From contig VXMM01000036.1 in assembly GCA_009841105.1 (NCBI GenBank), positions 1-64,000 of the forward strand: a stretch of 64,000 nt of DNA, written 5' to 3'. Source of the DNA: Acidimicrobiia bacterium (GTDB lineage: Bacteria; Actinomycetota; Acidimicrobiia; Spongiisociales; Spongiisociaceae). The notes under the pieces are model-generated. The model saw only the letters and a program-made list of their open reading frames with translations. It was not told the DNA's origin and did no database searches. Made by a program: the position numbers and the translations under genes. Shown here in pieces: positions 27,175 through 35,844 of the stretch (positions are counted from its first letter, which is position 1; every line of letters starts with the position of its first letter).

Positions 27175-28599
27175 TCACTCCACGGGCCATGCCGGGGCCA
27201 CCTCGATCCCCGCCCTGTTCAACAACGCCGGACCCCGCTCCTGAGCCTCCTCCAGGATTGCCGCCTCGTCGGCCACGAGCACCTGCCGGCCCCGCATCAA
27301 CACCTGCCCCGCCACCATCACCGTGTCCACGTTGCCTCCATGCGCGGCATACACGAGGTTGGCGACCGGATCATGGACCGGCATCGTGTGCGGCCGCCGC
27401 AGGTCGACCAGGATCACGTCTGCTTGCTTCCCCACCTCCAGCGACCCCAACTGGTCACCGCGCCCTATGGCACGGGCCCCCTCGATCGTCGCCATCTCCA
27501 GGGCATCCTCGGCTGTCAGCGTGGTGGGGTCCATCATCCTCACGTTGTGCAGCAGCGAGGCCGCTTTCATCTCACGGATCATGTCATGGCAGTTGTTGTT
27601 GGCCCCGGCATCACAGCCCAGCGCCACCGTAACCCCGGCGTTACGCATCTGCGGTACCTTGGCGAAGCCCTCTCCCATCTTCATGTTGGCCGAGGGGCTG
27701 TGGACCAGCCGGGTGTCGGTTTCGGCAAGGATCGGGATCTCCTCCTCGGAGAACCAGGTGCCGTTGATGAGTAGCACGTTGGGCCCCAGGAGGTCGTAGC
27801 GACGGGCGAACTCGGCCGGAAGCATGCCGAATTCCCGCTGAAAGAAGGGCGGATCGTCGATAGTGCCGGCGAAATGGACGGTGATCCCCGTGCCATGTTT
27901 CGCAGCGAGCCGAGAGACCCTGCGGTAGAAGTCCGGCGAGGCGCTGGCAGGTGGCTCCTCCCGTGGCACCAGAGGCCCGAGCCACACCTGCAGCCGGCCA
28001 CCGGCCGCATCGTGCCAGGCGCCGATCCCCCTCTCGGCGTCGGCCAGGGACTCCTCCTCCCCGCTGAACCCGCCGGTATCCACAATGCTCTCGTCGCGCA
28101 CGAACAGAGCGTCCGGCAGGACGTACTTCGCCAGCACGGCACGCATCCCCATGTCCACCACCGCCTGCGCCAGCCCGTCGAAGTCATAGTGGCTCGGCAC
28201 TATCGAGTCGACGAAGCAGGTCGTGCCGGCCTTGATCATCTCCAGCATGCACAGTTTCAGACTGATCCGGGCATCCTCTTGGGTACGCTGATTCAGCAGC
28301 GGCCAGATGACCTGGCGGAGAAAGGGTTTCCAGGGCAGGTCGTCCGCGGCGCCCCGCAGCAGCGCCTGATCCGAGTGGGCGTGGGCATCGATCAGCCCGG
28401 GCAAGGCCAGCATTCCTTGGCCGTCGAGTTGCTCCGCATGCGGGTGGCGGAGGGTCAGATCGGATGCTTTACCGACATCGGCGATGCGGTCGCCCGCGAC
28501 GGCGATCGCGGCGTCGGTGATGATGCGCCGCCGCGCATCGACCGTCACCGCCGTCACGTTGTTGATCAGAAGCATGTTTGTGCCCTTCGGACTGGTCAT
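27175..28599 (-). CDS. amidohydrolase-family protein with altered metal site
   Basis: A 474-residue paralogue of the amidohydrolase at 25,039. The first HxH is intact (IDAHAHSDQ), and the Asp is kept in ALGCDAGANNN. Where the paralogue has HTHAAENE this protein has TVHFAGTI (ligand His kept, catalytic Glu changed to Gly). Where the paralogue has AAHCIWV it has LINGTWF, so the His is replaced by Asn. It may bind one metal differently, act on another substrate, or have lost deaminase activity. The full-length open frame and conserved surroundings argue against a pseudogene. It follows the ABC permeases by 19 bp. Confidence 0.8.
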   Translation of the reverse strand: MTSPKGTNMLLINNVTAVTVDARRRIITDAAIAVAGDRIADVGKASDLTLRHPHAEQLDGQGMLALPGLIDAHAHSDQALLRGAADDLPWKPFLRQVIWPLLNQRTQEDARISLKLCMLEMIKAGTTCFVDSIVPSHYDFDGLAQAVVDMGMRAVLAKYVLPDALFVRDESIVDTGGFSGEEESLADAERGIGAWHDAAGGRLQVWLGPLVPREEPPASASPDFYRRVSRLAAKHGTGITVHFAGTIDDPPFFQREFGMLPAEFARRYDLLGPNVLLINGTWFSEEEIPILAETDTRLVHSPSANMKMGEGFAKVPQMRNAGVTVALGCDAGANNNCHDMIREMKAASLLHNVRMMDPTTLTAEDALEMATIEGARAIGRGDQLGSLEVGKQADVILVDLRRPHTMPVHDPVANLVYAAHGGNVDTVMVAGQVLMRGRQVLVADEAAILEEAQERGPALLNRAGIEVAPAWPVE

Positions 28600-28618
28600 G
28601 GGCGCAAGCCCGCCTACC

Positions 28619-29530
28619 TCAATTGAATCCGCTGGTGACCACCCCTTCGACGTAGTAACGCTGTAAGAACAGGAAGAGAATGATGAGTGGCACAGTGCCT
28701 ATAAACGCGCCTGCGAAGATGAGCTCCCATAAGACGTTTTGGTCTGTAAAGAGCCGAGAGATCGCCAACTGCACCACCGTCAGATCCGGGTCACGTGTGA
28801 CGATAAGCGGCCAGAGGAAAGCGTCCCACGAAAACACGAACTTGACAAAGGCGGCGCTCACCAGCGCGGGCCGTATGTTTGGCAGCATCACGTTCCAGTA
28901 GACCCGGAATAGTGAGCAGCCATCTACGATGGCCGCGTCCTGAAGCTCATCAGGGATATCTCGAAAATGCTGCCTAAGCAGGAAGATGATAAAGGCATCC
29001 GTAACCCAGGGTAAGAATAGCGCCGCATAGGTATCGAACAGCCCCAGGCGCTGTATCGTCAAGAACACCGAGACCATGATCGTCTCGAAAGGAATCAGAA
29101 TCGTGGCGAGGATTAACACGAACACGACTTCGCGTCCGGGAAACTTAATCCGGGCAAGGGCGAATGCAATCATACTACCGATAAACAATGTAATGGCTAC
29201 TGTGACGAGTGCGATGAGCAGACTGTTAACTAGTGCCCTACCAAAGTTGCGCTCTAAGAACAAATGGCGAAAGTTGTCAAGCGTCGGGGCCAGTGGAATA
29301 AAGGTCCGCCACGAGATTGGATTTACGTAGCGGAAGATCTCTTCCCGGGGCCTGAAGGATGAGCCCATCAGCCAAAGGTACGGAAAGACAAAGAAGAAAG
29401 CGGCTCCGATCACTACCGGCAGCCGGAGCACGGCCCAGCTACGCTGGCGTGGGCCGGTCAGGCGATCAGGTCGGCGCCCGACTATTCTCGAGTACATGAG
29501 CGTCGGTAGGTTGGAGTCATTGTTCATCAC
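28619..29530 (-). CDS. ABC transporter permease, MalG-like
   Basis: A 303-residue inner-membrane permease of the carbohydrate uptake type (CUT1) with six predicted membrane segments and the EAA-loop DELQDAAIVDGCSLFRVYWN…LP, which docks to the ATPase. It overlaps the MalF-like gene by four bases. Together with the binding protein at 30.5 kb it forms an importer, but no ATP-binding subunit is encoded in the operon, so a shared (MsmK/MalK-like) ATPase elsewhere is expected. Confidence 0.85.
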   Translation of the reverse strand: MMNNDSNLPTLMYSRIVGRRPDRLTGPRQRSWAVLRLPVVIGAAFFFVFPYLWLMGSSFRPREEIFRYVNPISWRTFIPLAPTLDNFRHLFLERNFGRALVNSLLIALVTVAITLFIGSMIAFALARIKFPGREVVFVLILATILIPFETIMVSVFLTIQRLGLFDTYAALFLPWVTDAFIIFLLRQHFRDIPDELQDAAIVDGCSLFRVYWNVMLPNIRPALVSAAFVKFVFSWDAFLWPLIVTRDPDLTVVQLAISRLFTDQNVLWELIFAGAFIGTVPLIILFLFLQRYYVEGVVTSGFN

Positions 29531-30402
29531 CTCGCCCTGGACGCGCGAAGCGAGTAGACGCTTATGATCAGTAAGAACAGGGCAAGCAACACGGATATCG
29601 CTGCGGCATATCCCATCTTGTTGAACCGGAACGCATTCTCGAATATATAGAGCACAACAACCCGGGTAGCATTGATTGGCCCTCCTTCTGTGATCAAGAA
29701 GATGGGGGTGAACACCTTGAAGGCAGACACAGTGTTAGTGATGAGCAAGAACACCACAGTACCCCGCAGCAGCGGAAGGGTGACATAACGAAAGAGTTGA
29801 CGGCTGTTCGCCCCGTCCGTCGCGGCCGCCTCGTAGTAGTTCCGCGGGATGCTCACCAAGCCGGCCAGGAAGAACAGCATACTGAAGCCGACGTTCTTCC
29901 AGATCATGAGCAGTGCAATCGAAGGCATGGCCTGTTGCGAGCTGGTGAGGAACGGCTGAGGCGGCACACCGACACCGCCCAGCAGGCTGTTGATCAACCC
30001 GCTGTTCGGGTGATACATCAACCCCCATATGACACTCACGACAACCATTGAAGTCACAGTGGGGACCAGTATGACGGTGCGGAGCCAAGCCGGACCACGC
30101 CGTACAAGTAGTGCCAGGGCGAGGGCCAGAGCCATTTGGAGCGGAACCTCCATCAGAAAATAGATCACTGTGTTCAAGAAGGTAAGCCCGAGCAGTGGGT
30201 CGGTTGCTGCGGTTCGATAGTTGTCGAAACCGGTCCATGCTTGGCTGCCGGACATCAGGTTGTAGTCCTGAAAGCCTAGGACTACAGCTTGAATCGTTGG
30301 CCAGTACCAAAAGATGGCAAGGCCAACGAGCGCCGGTAAGCTTAAGAGAAGTGCGGAACGATAGCGCTCGATCGCATGCGCACTAGGTTTCCTTATGTCC
30401 AT
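29527..30402 (-). CDS. ABC transporter permease, MalF-like
   Basis: A 291-residue CUT1-type permease with six membrane segments. The EAA loop is NYYEAAATDGANSRQLFRYV…LP. It is the first of the two permease genes and follows the solute-binding-protein gene after a 133-bp gap that contains a strong hairpin. The hairpin probably sets the ratio between binding protein and permeases. Confidence 0.85.
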   Translation of the reverse strand: MDIRKPSAHAIERYRSALLLSLPALVGLAIFWYWPTIQAVVLGFQDYNLMSGSQAWTGFDNYRTAATDPLLGLTFLNTVIYFLMEVPLQMALALALALLVRRGPAWLRTVILVPTVTSMVVVSVIWGLMYHPNSGLINSLLGGVGVPPQPFLTSSQQAMPSIALLMIWKNVGFSMLFFLAGLVSIPRNYYEAAATDGANSRQLFRYVTLPLLRGTVVFLLITNTVSAFKVFTPIFLITEGGPINATRVVVLYIFENAFRFNKMGYAAAISVLLALFLLIISVYSLRASRAR

Positions 30403-30468
30403 ATTGTCGGTCCTTGGGCCACCCGAGGACGTTCCCGGGCCTGAATAGGGATCACGAAACGTGGATTA

Positions 30469-30512
30469 ACCAGATTGCCGCTCTCCAAGCGAATTGAGAG
30501 CGGCAATCTGGT
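30469..30512 (-). terminator. intra-operon hairpin (attenuator/mRNA-stabilising) between binding protein and permease genes
   Basis: A 17-bp perfect inverted repeat (arms 30469-30485 and 30496-30512, core GATTGCCGCTCTC / GAGAGCGGCAATC) with a 10-base loop lies 23 bases after the binding-protein stop. On the minus strand it is followed by TAATCCACG rather than a T-run, so it is more likely a leaky terminator or 3'-end stabiliser, as seen between malE-type and malF-type genes. Confidence 0.7.
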
Positions 30513-30535
30513 CGAGCGCGTACCGGGGACTAGGA

Positions 30536-31894
30536 CTATCCGAATTGAGCCAACTGGGCATCGAGTTCAGTTACAGCTGCGTCTACAGCTGCCTCAATGT
30601 CCGCTCCCTGTGCGATGTCCAGCATCAAGTCGCCGACGATCTCGGCGTATATCGCGCCGCCAGGACCACCAGGTGCTGCGTAGGCAACCGTGAGGAGCTC
30701 ATCTTTGAAGATGCTAAGCGGACGGACCTGAAACTGTTCGAGCTCGTTCAACAAGGAAACGCGTGCGGGCATATCACTCGTTACCTCATAGTAAGCCATA
30801 AAGCCGTCGATGCTTGAGAGGAACTGTACAAAGGCCTTGGCCTCATCCTGGTTGTCGCTCTTAGACGCCACCGTGGGCATGAAGTGGCTGGCGTGAACGA
30901 CGTGCGTCTCAAGATAGGGAATCGGCATTATATCCCAATTGAGGTCCGGGAACACGTTGTCGAGTACGCTGCCCCACGCTGAGAACGAGATCATCGTCGC
31001 GGCTTGTCCGTTACCGAACGCGTCCGGTACATCGCCTTGAGGCGCAAGACCATGTTCCACATACAGGTCCTGCCAGAATTGATAGGCTTCCATGGCCTCA
31101 GGGGTGTCAAGGTATCCCGACACTTCTGTACCATCAGGCGAGAGGGCCATGAACGTGTTCGAGCCGGGCTCGCCATTGCTGCGGATTACCGGCAGCGACC
31201 ATGAGATGCTTCCTGGAGGGTTCGACAGGAACACCAGCCCCCAGACGTCACCCGCATCGCTCTCTGCGCTCGCCGCTACCTTAGAGACATTCTCTACGAA
31301 TTCCGGCCAGGTCCAGGCGTCCTCCACAGTGGTCGGCGGCTCGACTCCTGCTGCCGCGAACATATCCACGTTGTAGAACACGCCCTGTGTGGAGATGAAG
31401 AACGGTCCGGCATACATGCTGCCTTCGTGAGTTGCTTGAGCTACCAGGCTGGGAAGGAAATCGTCCACATCGGATTGCTCAAAGATGTCATCCAAAGGAA
31501 CGATGGCTCCGTTATACGCGTAGGAGATCACCGCGGAGCTATCAACCAAGGCGACGTCAGCTGGGCTATCGCCAGCGAACTGGACGGGCAGCAGGCCGCC
31601 ATACTCCCGGAACGGAACTGATTCCATCTCGATCGTAATGTGAGGATTCATCTCCTCATAGGCAGCGATCGCCGATTCAAAGCCGGGTCCGCGACCAGCG
31701 CCTTCAGGGAACATGAAGCGGAGCGTGACCGGCTCCACCTCCTCGACCGGAGCAGCCTCCTCCACGGGAGCAGCCTCCTCGACGGGAGCAGCCTCCTCAG
31801 CCGGTGCTGGTTCTTCGTCAGCCGTCTGACAGGCAGCAAGGGCGAACGAAAATGCGAGGACGAAGACGAACAGATACCGTAGCTTGCTTCTCAT
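30536..31894 (-). CDS. extracellular solute-binding lipoprotein (family 1) of the CUT1-type importer
   Basis: A 452-residue lipoprotein. A basic N terminus and hydrophobic core end in the lipobox LAAC (Cys about 21). A linker follows with four near-perfect copies of EEAAPVEE-type repeats (about residues 27-50), then the family 1 binding-protein fold (VTLRFMFPEG onward, with the YQFWQDLYVEHG and NGQAATMISFSAWGS regions). The ATG at 31894 has GGGAGTGGAGC just upstream. An in-frame start at 31963 adds 23 residues with no signal sequence logic. It is the first gene of the catabolic operon running to 22.5 kb. The substrate is unknown; operon content suggests a nucleoside-like compound. Confidence 0.85.
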   Translation of the reverse strand: MRSKLRYLFVFVLAFSFALAACQTADEEPAPAEEAAPVEEAAPVEEAAPVEEVEPVTLRFMFPEGAGRGPGFESAIAAYEEMNPHITIEMESVPFREYGGLLPVQFAGDSPADVALVDSSAVISYAYNGAIVPLDDIFEQSDVDDFLPSLVAQATHEGSMYAGPFFISTQGVFYNVDMFAAAGVEPPTTVEDAWTWPEFVENVSKVAASAESDAGDVWGLVFLSNPPGSISWSLPVIRSNGEPGSNTFMALSPDGTEVSGYLDTPEAMEAYQFWQDLYVEHGLAPQGDVPDAFGNGQAATMISFSAWGSVLDNVFPDLNWDIMPIPYLETHVVHASHFMPTVASKSDNQDEAKAFVQFLSSIDGFMAYYEVTSDMPARVSLLNELEQFQVRPLSIFKDELLTVAYAAPGGPGGAIYAEIVGDLMLDIAQGADIEAAVDAAVTELDAQLAQFG

Positions 31895-31914
31895 GCTCCA
31901 CTCCCGAGTCTTCG

Positions 31915-32016
31915 ATAGACCTCTAGCGGAGCCTCTCGCCCATCGGCCCGGGGCAGGAGCCACACAGCCGGTGGTCCGATCGTATGGTCGAATGCATATG
32001 GGTCACAAAAAAGCCT
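31915..32016 (-). pseudogene. degenerate internal fragment of the MBL-fold hydrolase gene
   Basis: About 100 bases aligning (roughly four of five positions, with small deletions) to 24,601-24,713 inside the intact MBL gene, including the shared stretch GAGCCACACAGCCGGT. It lies just upstream of the operon's first gene in the same orientation as the intact copy, so the two copies bracket the operon. No coding capacity remains. Confidence 0.7.
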
Positions 32017-32101
32017 AACGAGCCCGGCGCGGACATGCGGGGTGGAGTGGCAAAAATCTCCTGAAAGGGCTGGGGCCTCCCGTCCGATGTTTGTGTTGCG
32101 G

Positions 32102-32979
32102 TCAGATGTCGATCACATCCAATTCATCGGCCAGGATTACCTCGCCGTCGTAGATACCCTCAACGTCGGATCTGGCCCGCGCCTCCGACTTCTCACCCTC
32201 CAGTCCGGGGCCCCTGTGGACCAGGATCAGCTTCCCGACCTCCGCCTCACGAGCCATCCGCGCCGCACCCTTCGTCCCGGTCTGGCCCGGAGCCTCACCG
32301 CACTCCTCCATCGCATCCTCGTGGTCCTATCACATGCTTACCAGGGCGGTCGCCCCCGTGGCGAGAGCGACTACGGAGTCGCAAGGCTGTGTGTCCCCGG
32401 TCACGACGATGCTGGCCGTCGGCGTCTCGATCCGGTATGCGAGAGAGTCGAGGAACCGCTGCACGTATACGGCTTCCGCGGACCGCACCAGCCAGTCGGT
32501 GCCCTCGACGACGGAACCGGGACCGATATCCGCGGCATCCACGACAGGAGCGGGGCGCGGTAGGACGCCTCCTCGGTTCACGAAAACCCGCTGGCTCACC
32601 GGCGTATGGACACGGGCCTTACAATCGTGGGCAAAGACCCCGTCCTCACCGATCAGGCCTCCGTGATGCTGGCCGTGAGCGTAGGTCCCCGTGCCTTGAG
32701 CATGCCCTCCCGGCCGATGCTCTGGTCCCACCTGCAAAGAAGGAAGCAGGGGTAGTCGGCGTCGTGATCGAAGTGATGGTGCGTGAAAAAGGGATGGTCG
32801 ATGCGGGTCGGCCACAGGCCGGCCTTCACCAGCTTGTGGGTGGCGGCCGGACCGCAATCGAACATGACCAGGTCAGATCCGGTATCAACCACGAAGGCCG
32901 TGCCGAACCGTTGCGGCGTCGGTGTCGGCGTCCCGGCACCGATGACATAGAGCCTGCTCACGCGGCTCCTTCCGACCAC
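32102..32979 (-). pseudogene. frameshifted metallo-beta-lactamase-fold hydrolase
   Basis: Three minus-strand frames together read as one RNase Z-like MBL protein. The N-terminal part (about 32,979-32,660) has GAGTPTPTPQRFGTAFVV and the metal motif THHHFDHDADY. The middle (about 32,660-32,335) has LIGEDGVFAHDCKARV, VFVNRGG and IVVTGDTQPCDSVV. The C-terminal part (32,311-32,102) has KLILVHRGPGL. At least two frameshifts separate them. It is a different family branch from the MBL gene at 24.0 kb. Confidence 0.75.
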
Positions 32980-33354
32980 CCTGAGCCTCGATCCTGGCCA
33001 GCCATTGCTCGCTTCCGCCGGGCGCGTACAGCCTTAGCACCACCATTCGGAACTTCGGGACCGGCGGTGGTGACAACCGTACTCGCCGCCGCCCCTGCGT
33101 GTCGTAACCGACGAGTACCGACCCACTTGCGAACATGAAGGGCATCGGACCTCGTATGCCGTGGTTGCGCGAGGCTGCGCCCTGGCACCGTGCCTGGTCG
33201 CGGACGCTTTCGCAGCGAAACCGTCGGCGCCGCGTTCGGCGTGGGTGGACGCCTGCCAAGCGAATTTAGTCGTCTAGCTACATTCACCGTCGGTCGGGAA
33301 TCGGCCGGCATCCTAGACTCGACCGGTGGCAGAGCAGGCTTCATTGCAGAACGG
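32980..33354 (+). other. non-coding stretch upstream of the sterol methyltransferase-like gene
   Basis: I see no convincing gene here. A sequence at 33,131-33,156 (GAACATGAAG then GCATCGG…CGTA) nearly repeats 20,986-21,011 downstream of the defence helicase. TAGACT at 33,314 could be a -10 element for the methyltransferase gene, but support is weak. Confidence 0.3.
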
Positions 33355-34401
33355 ATGGATTCCAATGACATCCCGACTAGTAAGGGACTCTTGAAACTTC
33401 TTCGGCTCTACAAGGGGCTGAGGTCCACGTATCGCGGCTCGGACATCACCCGTCGCATGCAAAGCTTCGATGGATGGACCGACCGAGCATCGGCGGACGA
33501 TGCGGATGCTAAGGGCTACGAGCATGCCAAAACCGTCCGGGAGTACTACGACCTTTGCAACGAGTTGATGGTCTTCGGCTGGGGCGAGTCGCTGCACTTC
33601 GCTCCGCTCTCGCCTCGGGAGAGCCTGGAGGACTCCAAGATCCGGCATCAGCGGCTAATGATCTCCAAGCTGGAGTTGCGCGAGGGCATGACGGTGGTCG
33701 ATGTCGGTTGCGGCATCGGCGGCCCGATGCGTCGTGTCGTCCGTGAGGCCGGTGTCAGGGTCTTAGGGGTCAACTACAGCGAAGTCCAGCTGGCCAAGGC
33801 GAGATCATTGAACGCCGAGGCGGGAATCGACCACATGGTTGACTACCTCGCTACCAGCTTCATGGACATGGGAGCCATCGCCGACGGTACGTACGACAGG
33901 GCCTACGCGATCGAGTCCACATGCCATGCGCCCGACAAGGCGGGCGCGTTCGCCGAGATCTACCGCGTGCTGAAACCCGGCTCGCTCTTCTGGGGCCAGG
34001 AAATGTGTCTGACAGACAGGTTCGATCCCGACGACAGCGAGCACCGGGCCATAAAGCAGGGCTTGATGCACGGCATCGCGCTCAAGGACATCGCGACGAC
34101 GGATGAGGTGGACCGTGCCCTCGAGACGGTAGGGTTCCAGGTTATCGAGGGGATGAACCGGGCCGTGGACCGGACCGGTCCTACGAAGCCTTGGTACCAA
34201 CCTATGGACACCCGTCGCGGATCGCTGAGCCGCAAGGCTTACATCGGGATGGCCGGCGTCGCCGAGGTGCTGCGGGTATTCCCGATGGGAACCAAGGAGG
34301 TCGTCAGGCTGCTGGATCAAACCGCCGACGCCTATGTCGCAGGCGGCAGGACCGGGATCTTCACACCGCTGTACTGTTTCCTGGCTCGCAAGCCCATCTA
34401 G
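33355..34401 (+). CDS. sterol C-24 methyltransferase-like SAM-dependent methyltransferase
   Basis: A 348-residue methyltransferase that matches eukaryotic Erg6/SMT proteins along its length. It has the aromatic region VFGWGESLHFAPL (SMT region I), the SAM motif VVDVGCGIGGPMRRV (about residue 115), YAIESTCHAPDKAGAFAEIYRVLKPG (about 180; the diagnostic YAIEATCHAP-type block) and a sterol-MT C-terminal domain ending TGIFTPLYCFLARKPI. The expected role is transfer of a methyl group from SAM to C-24 of a sterol side chain or a sterol-like lipid. No squalene epoxidase or oxidosqualene cyclase is in the window, so the substrate could be host-derived. ATG 33355 is chosen by similarity; upstream in-frame residues are unlike the family. 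Confidence 0.8.
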   Translation: MDSNDIPTSKGLLKLLRLYKGLRSTYRGSDITRRMQSFDGWTDRASADDADAKGYEHAKTVREYYDLCNELMVFGWGESLHFAPLSPRESLEDSKIRHQRLMISKLELREGMTVVDVGCGIGGPMRRVVREAGVRVLGVNYSEVQLAKARSLNAEAGIDHMVDYLATSFMDMGAIADGTYDRAYAIESTCHAPDKAGAFAEIYRVLKPGSLFWGQEMCLTDRFDPDDSEHRAIKQGLMHGIALKDIATTDEVDRALETVGFQVIEGMNRAVDRTGPTKPWYQPMDTRRGSLSRKAYIGMAGVAEVLRVFPMGTKEVVRLLDQTADAYVAGGRTGIFTPLYCFLARKPI

Positions 34402-34425
34402 GCAAAACAGCACCCGATCGTCTCC

Positions 34426-34644
34426 ATGTACGAGGACTGCACCCTGACCCTCGACAGGATCGGCGCAGAGTGGTCCGCTCGATTCCGAGCACAGGCACGC
34501 CGCTCGGGACAAGTCCTCGACCTTGGCGACGCACTCATCGCCGGCACGGCCCGTGCCCACAACCTGACGATCGCCACCCGGAACGTAGCCGACTTCCGAT
34601 ACGTGGCCATCGACGTCTTCGACCCTTGGGACTCAGGACCATGA
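34426..34644 (+). pseudogene. C-terminal remnant of a VapC-like PIN toxin
   Basis: A 72-codon frame whose last 40 residues (VLDLGDALIAGTARAHNLTIATRNVADF…FDPW) match the C-terminal half of VapC/FitB PIN-domain toxins, including the later acidic residues (GDALIA and NVADF). The N-terminal half with the first catalytic Asp is missing, and no antitoxin gene precedes it, so it is a relic. Confidence 0.6.
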
Positions 34645-35756
34645 ACGGTCCTCTCTCCGACATAACGGTCGTTGATCTGAGCCGGGTGCTGGCCGGCCCG
34701 TACGCCACCATGGTGCTGGCAGATCTCGGCGCGCGCGTCATCAAGGTCGAACCGCCGGGCAGCGGTGATGACGCTCGCGGGTTCGGGCCGTTCGTGGGTG
34801 GGCGGAGCGTCTATTACGAGTCCCTCAACCGGGGCAAGACAGGCATCACGCTCGACCTCAAGGACGAAGATGATCGGTCGCGTTTCGAGGCGTTGCTGGA
34901 CGAGGCCGATGTGCTGATCGAGAACTACCGGCCCGGCGCCATGGAACGGCTCGGATACGGATGGAATGAACTGTCGGCGCGCTGGCCCCGGTTGGTTTAT
35001 GCGGCCGTGAGCGGGTTCGGGCACCACGGACCCTACGCCGAACGGCCCGCCTACGACATGGTGGTCCAGGGTATGGGGGGCCTCATGAGCCTGACCGGCG
35101 TGGCCGGGGGTCCGCCCGTGCGGGTGGGAACGTCGGTGGGAGACATCACCGCCGGGTTGTTCGCCGTGGCCGGCATCCTCGGCGCCCTTCACGACCGGAA
35201 GCGGACGGGGCAGGGCCAGATGGTCGACATCTCCATGCTTGACTGCCAGGTGGCCATCCTGGAGAACGCCATCGCGCGGCACTCGGCAACCGGGGAGATA
35301 CCGGGTCCGCTGGGCGCCCGCCATCCGTCGATCACCCCCTTCGGCGCGTTCCGAGCCGCCGACCGCCCGATCGTGATCGCAGCCGGTAACGACAGCCTCT
35401 TCCGGAGCCTGTGCGCAACGCTGGGCCGCCCGGAGTGGGCCGACGATCCCCGGTTCCTCGACAACGACGCCCGGACCCGCCATGCCGGCGAGCTGGAACA
35501 GGAGATGGAATCCGTGCTGCGGGGCGAGCGGGCCTACGTCTGGCTGGAACGGCTGGAACAGGCAGGTGTCCCCTGTGGCCCGATCAACGACATCGCCGAT
35601 GTGATGGCCGACCCGGCCGTGCGGGCCCGGAACATGATCGTCGGAGTCGATCTCCCCGACGGGACGAGACTCGAGATCGCCGGGAACCCGATCAAGCTCT
35701 CCGCCCACGAGGATCCCCCGACCCGTCCCGCCGCGCCCGACCACGGTGGGCCGTGA
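34641..35756 (+). CDS. CaiB/BaiF-type (class III) CoA-transferase
   Basis: A 371-residue family III CoA-transferase: LSDITVVDLSRVLAGPYATMVLADLGARVIKVEPP at the N terminus (quoted in part; residues 5-38), DVLIENYRPGAMERLGYG, SGFGHHGPYAERPAYD with the conserved Asp expected to form the acyl-CoA anhydride (about residue 139), and QAGVPCGPINDIADV. It moves CoA between carboxylic acids. The actual pair (formyl, carnitine, succinyl or other) cannot be read. ATG 34641 is used because the family starts a few residues before LSDITVVDLS. An aminotransferase follows. Confidence 0.9.
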   Translation: MNGPLSDITVVDLSRVLAGPYATMVLADLGARVIKVEPPGSGDDARGFGPFVGGRSVYYESLNRGKTGITLDLKDEDDRSRFEALLDEADVLIENYRPGAMERLGYGWNELSARWPRLVYAAVSGFGHHGPYAERPAYDMVVQGMGGLMSLTGVAGGPPVRVGTSVGDITAGLFAVAGILGALHDRKRTGQGQMVDISMLDCQVAILENAIARHSATGEIPGPLGARHPSITPFGAFRAADRPIVIAAGNDSLFRSLCATLGRPEWADDPRFLDNDARTRHAGELEQEMESVLRGERAYVWLERLEQAGVPCGPINDIADVMADPAVRARNMIVGVDLPDGTRLEIAGNPIKLSAHEDPPTRPAAPDHGGP

Positions 35757-35844
35757 GCCTCCGGATGCCGGACGGGCGGCGAGTCGGCCGCGCCCGGGCC
35801 TATCGTTGGAGCCGAGGCTGAACAAACGACAGCAAGGACGCCGC

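Noticed and set aside
33190-33354. N-terminal extension of the sterol methyltransferase-like protein from an upstream start at 33,190
   Set aside because: The 55 extra residues are Arg/Gly-rich and unlike the family, and similarity begins after ATG 33355.
32958-33371. A 137-codon minus-strand frame
   Set aside because: Low-complexity Arg/Pro/Ser content, overlaps the MBL pseudogene start and the methyltransferase start; no motif.
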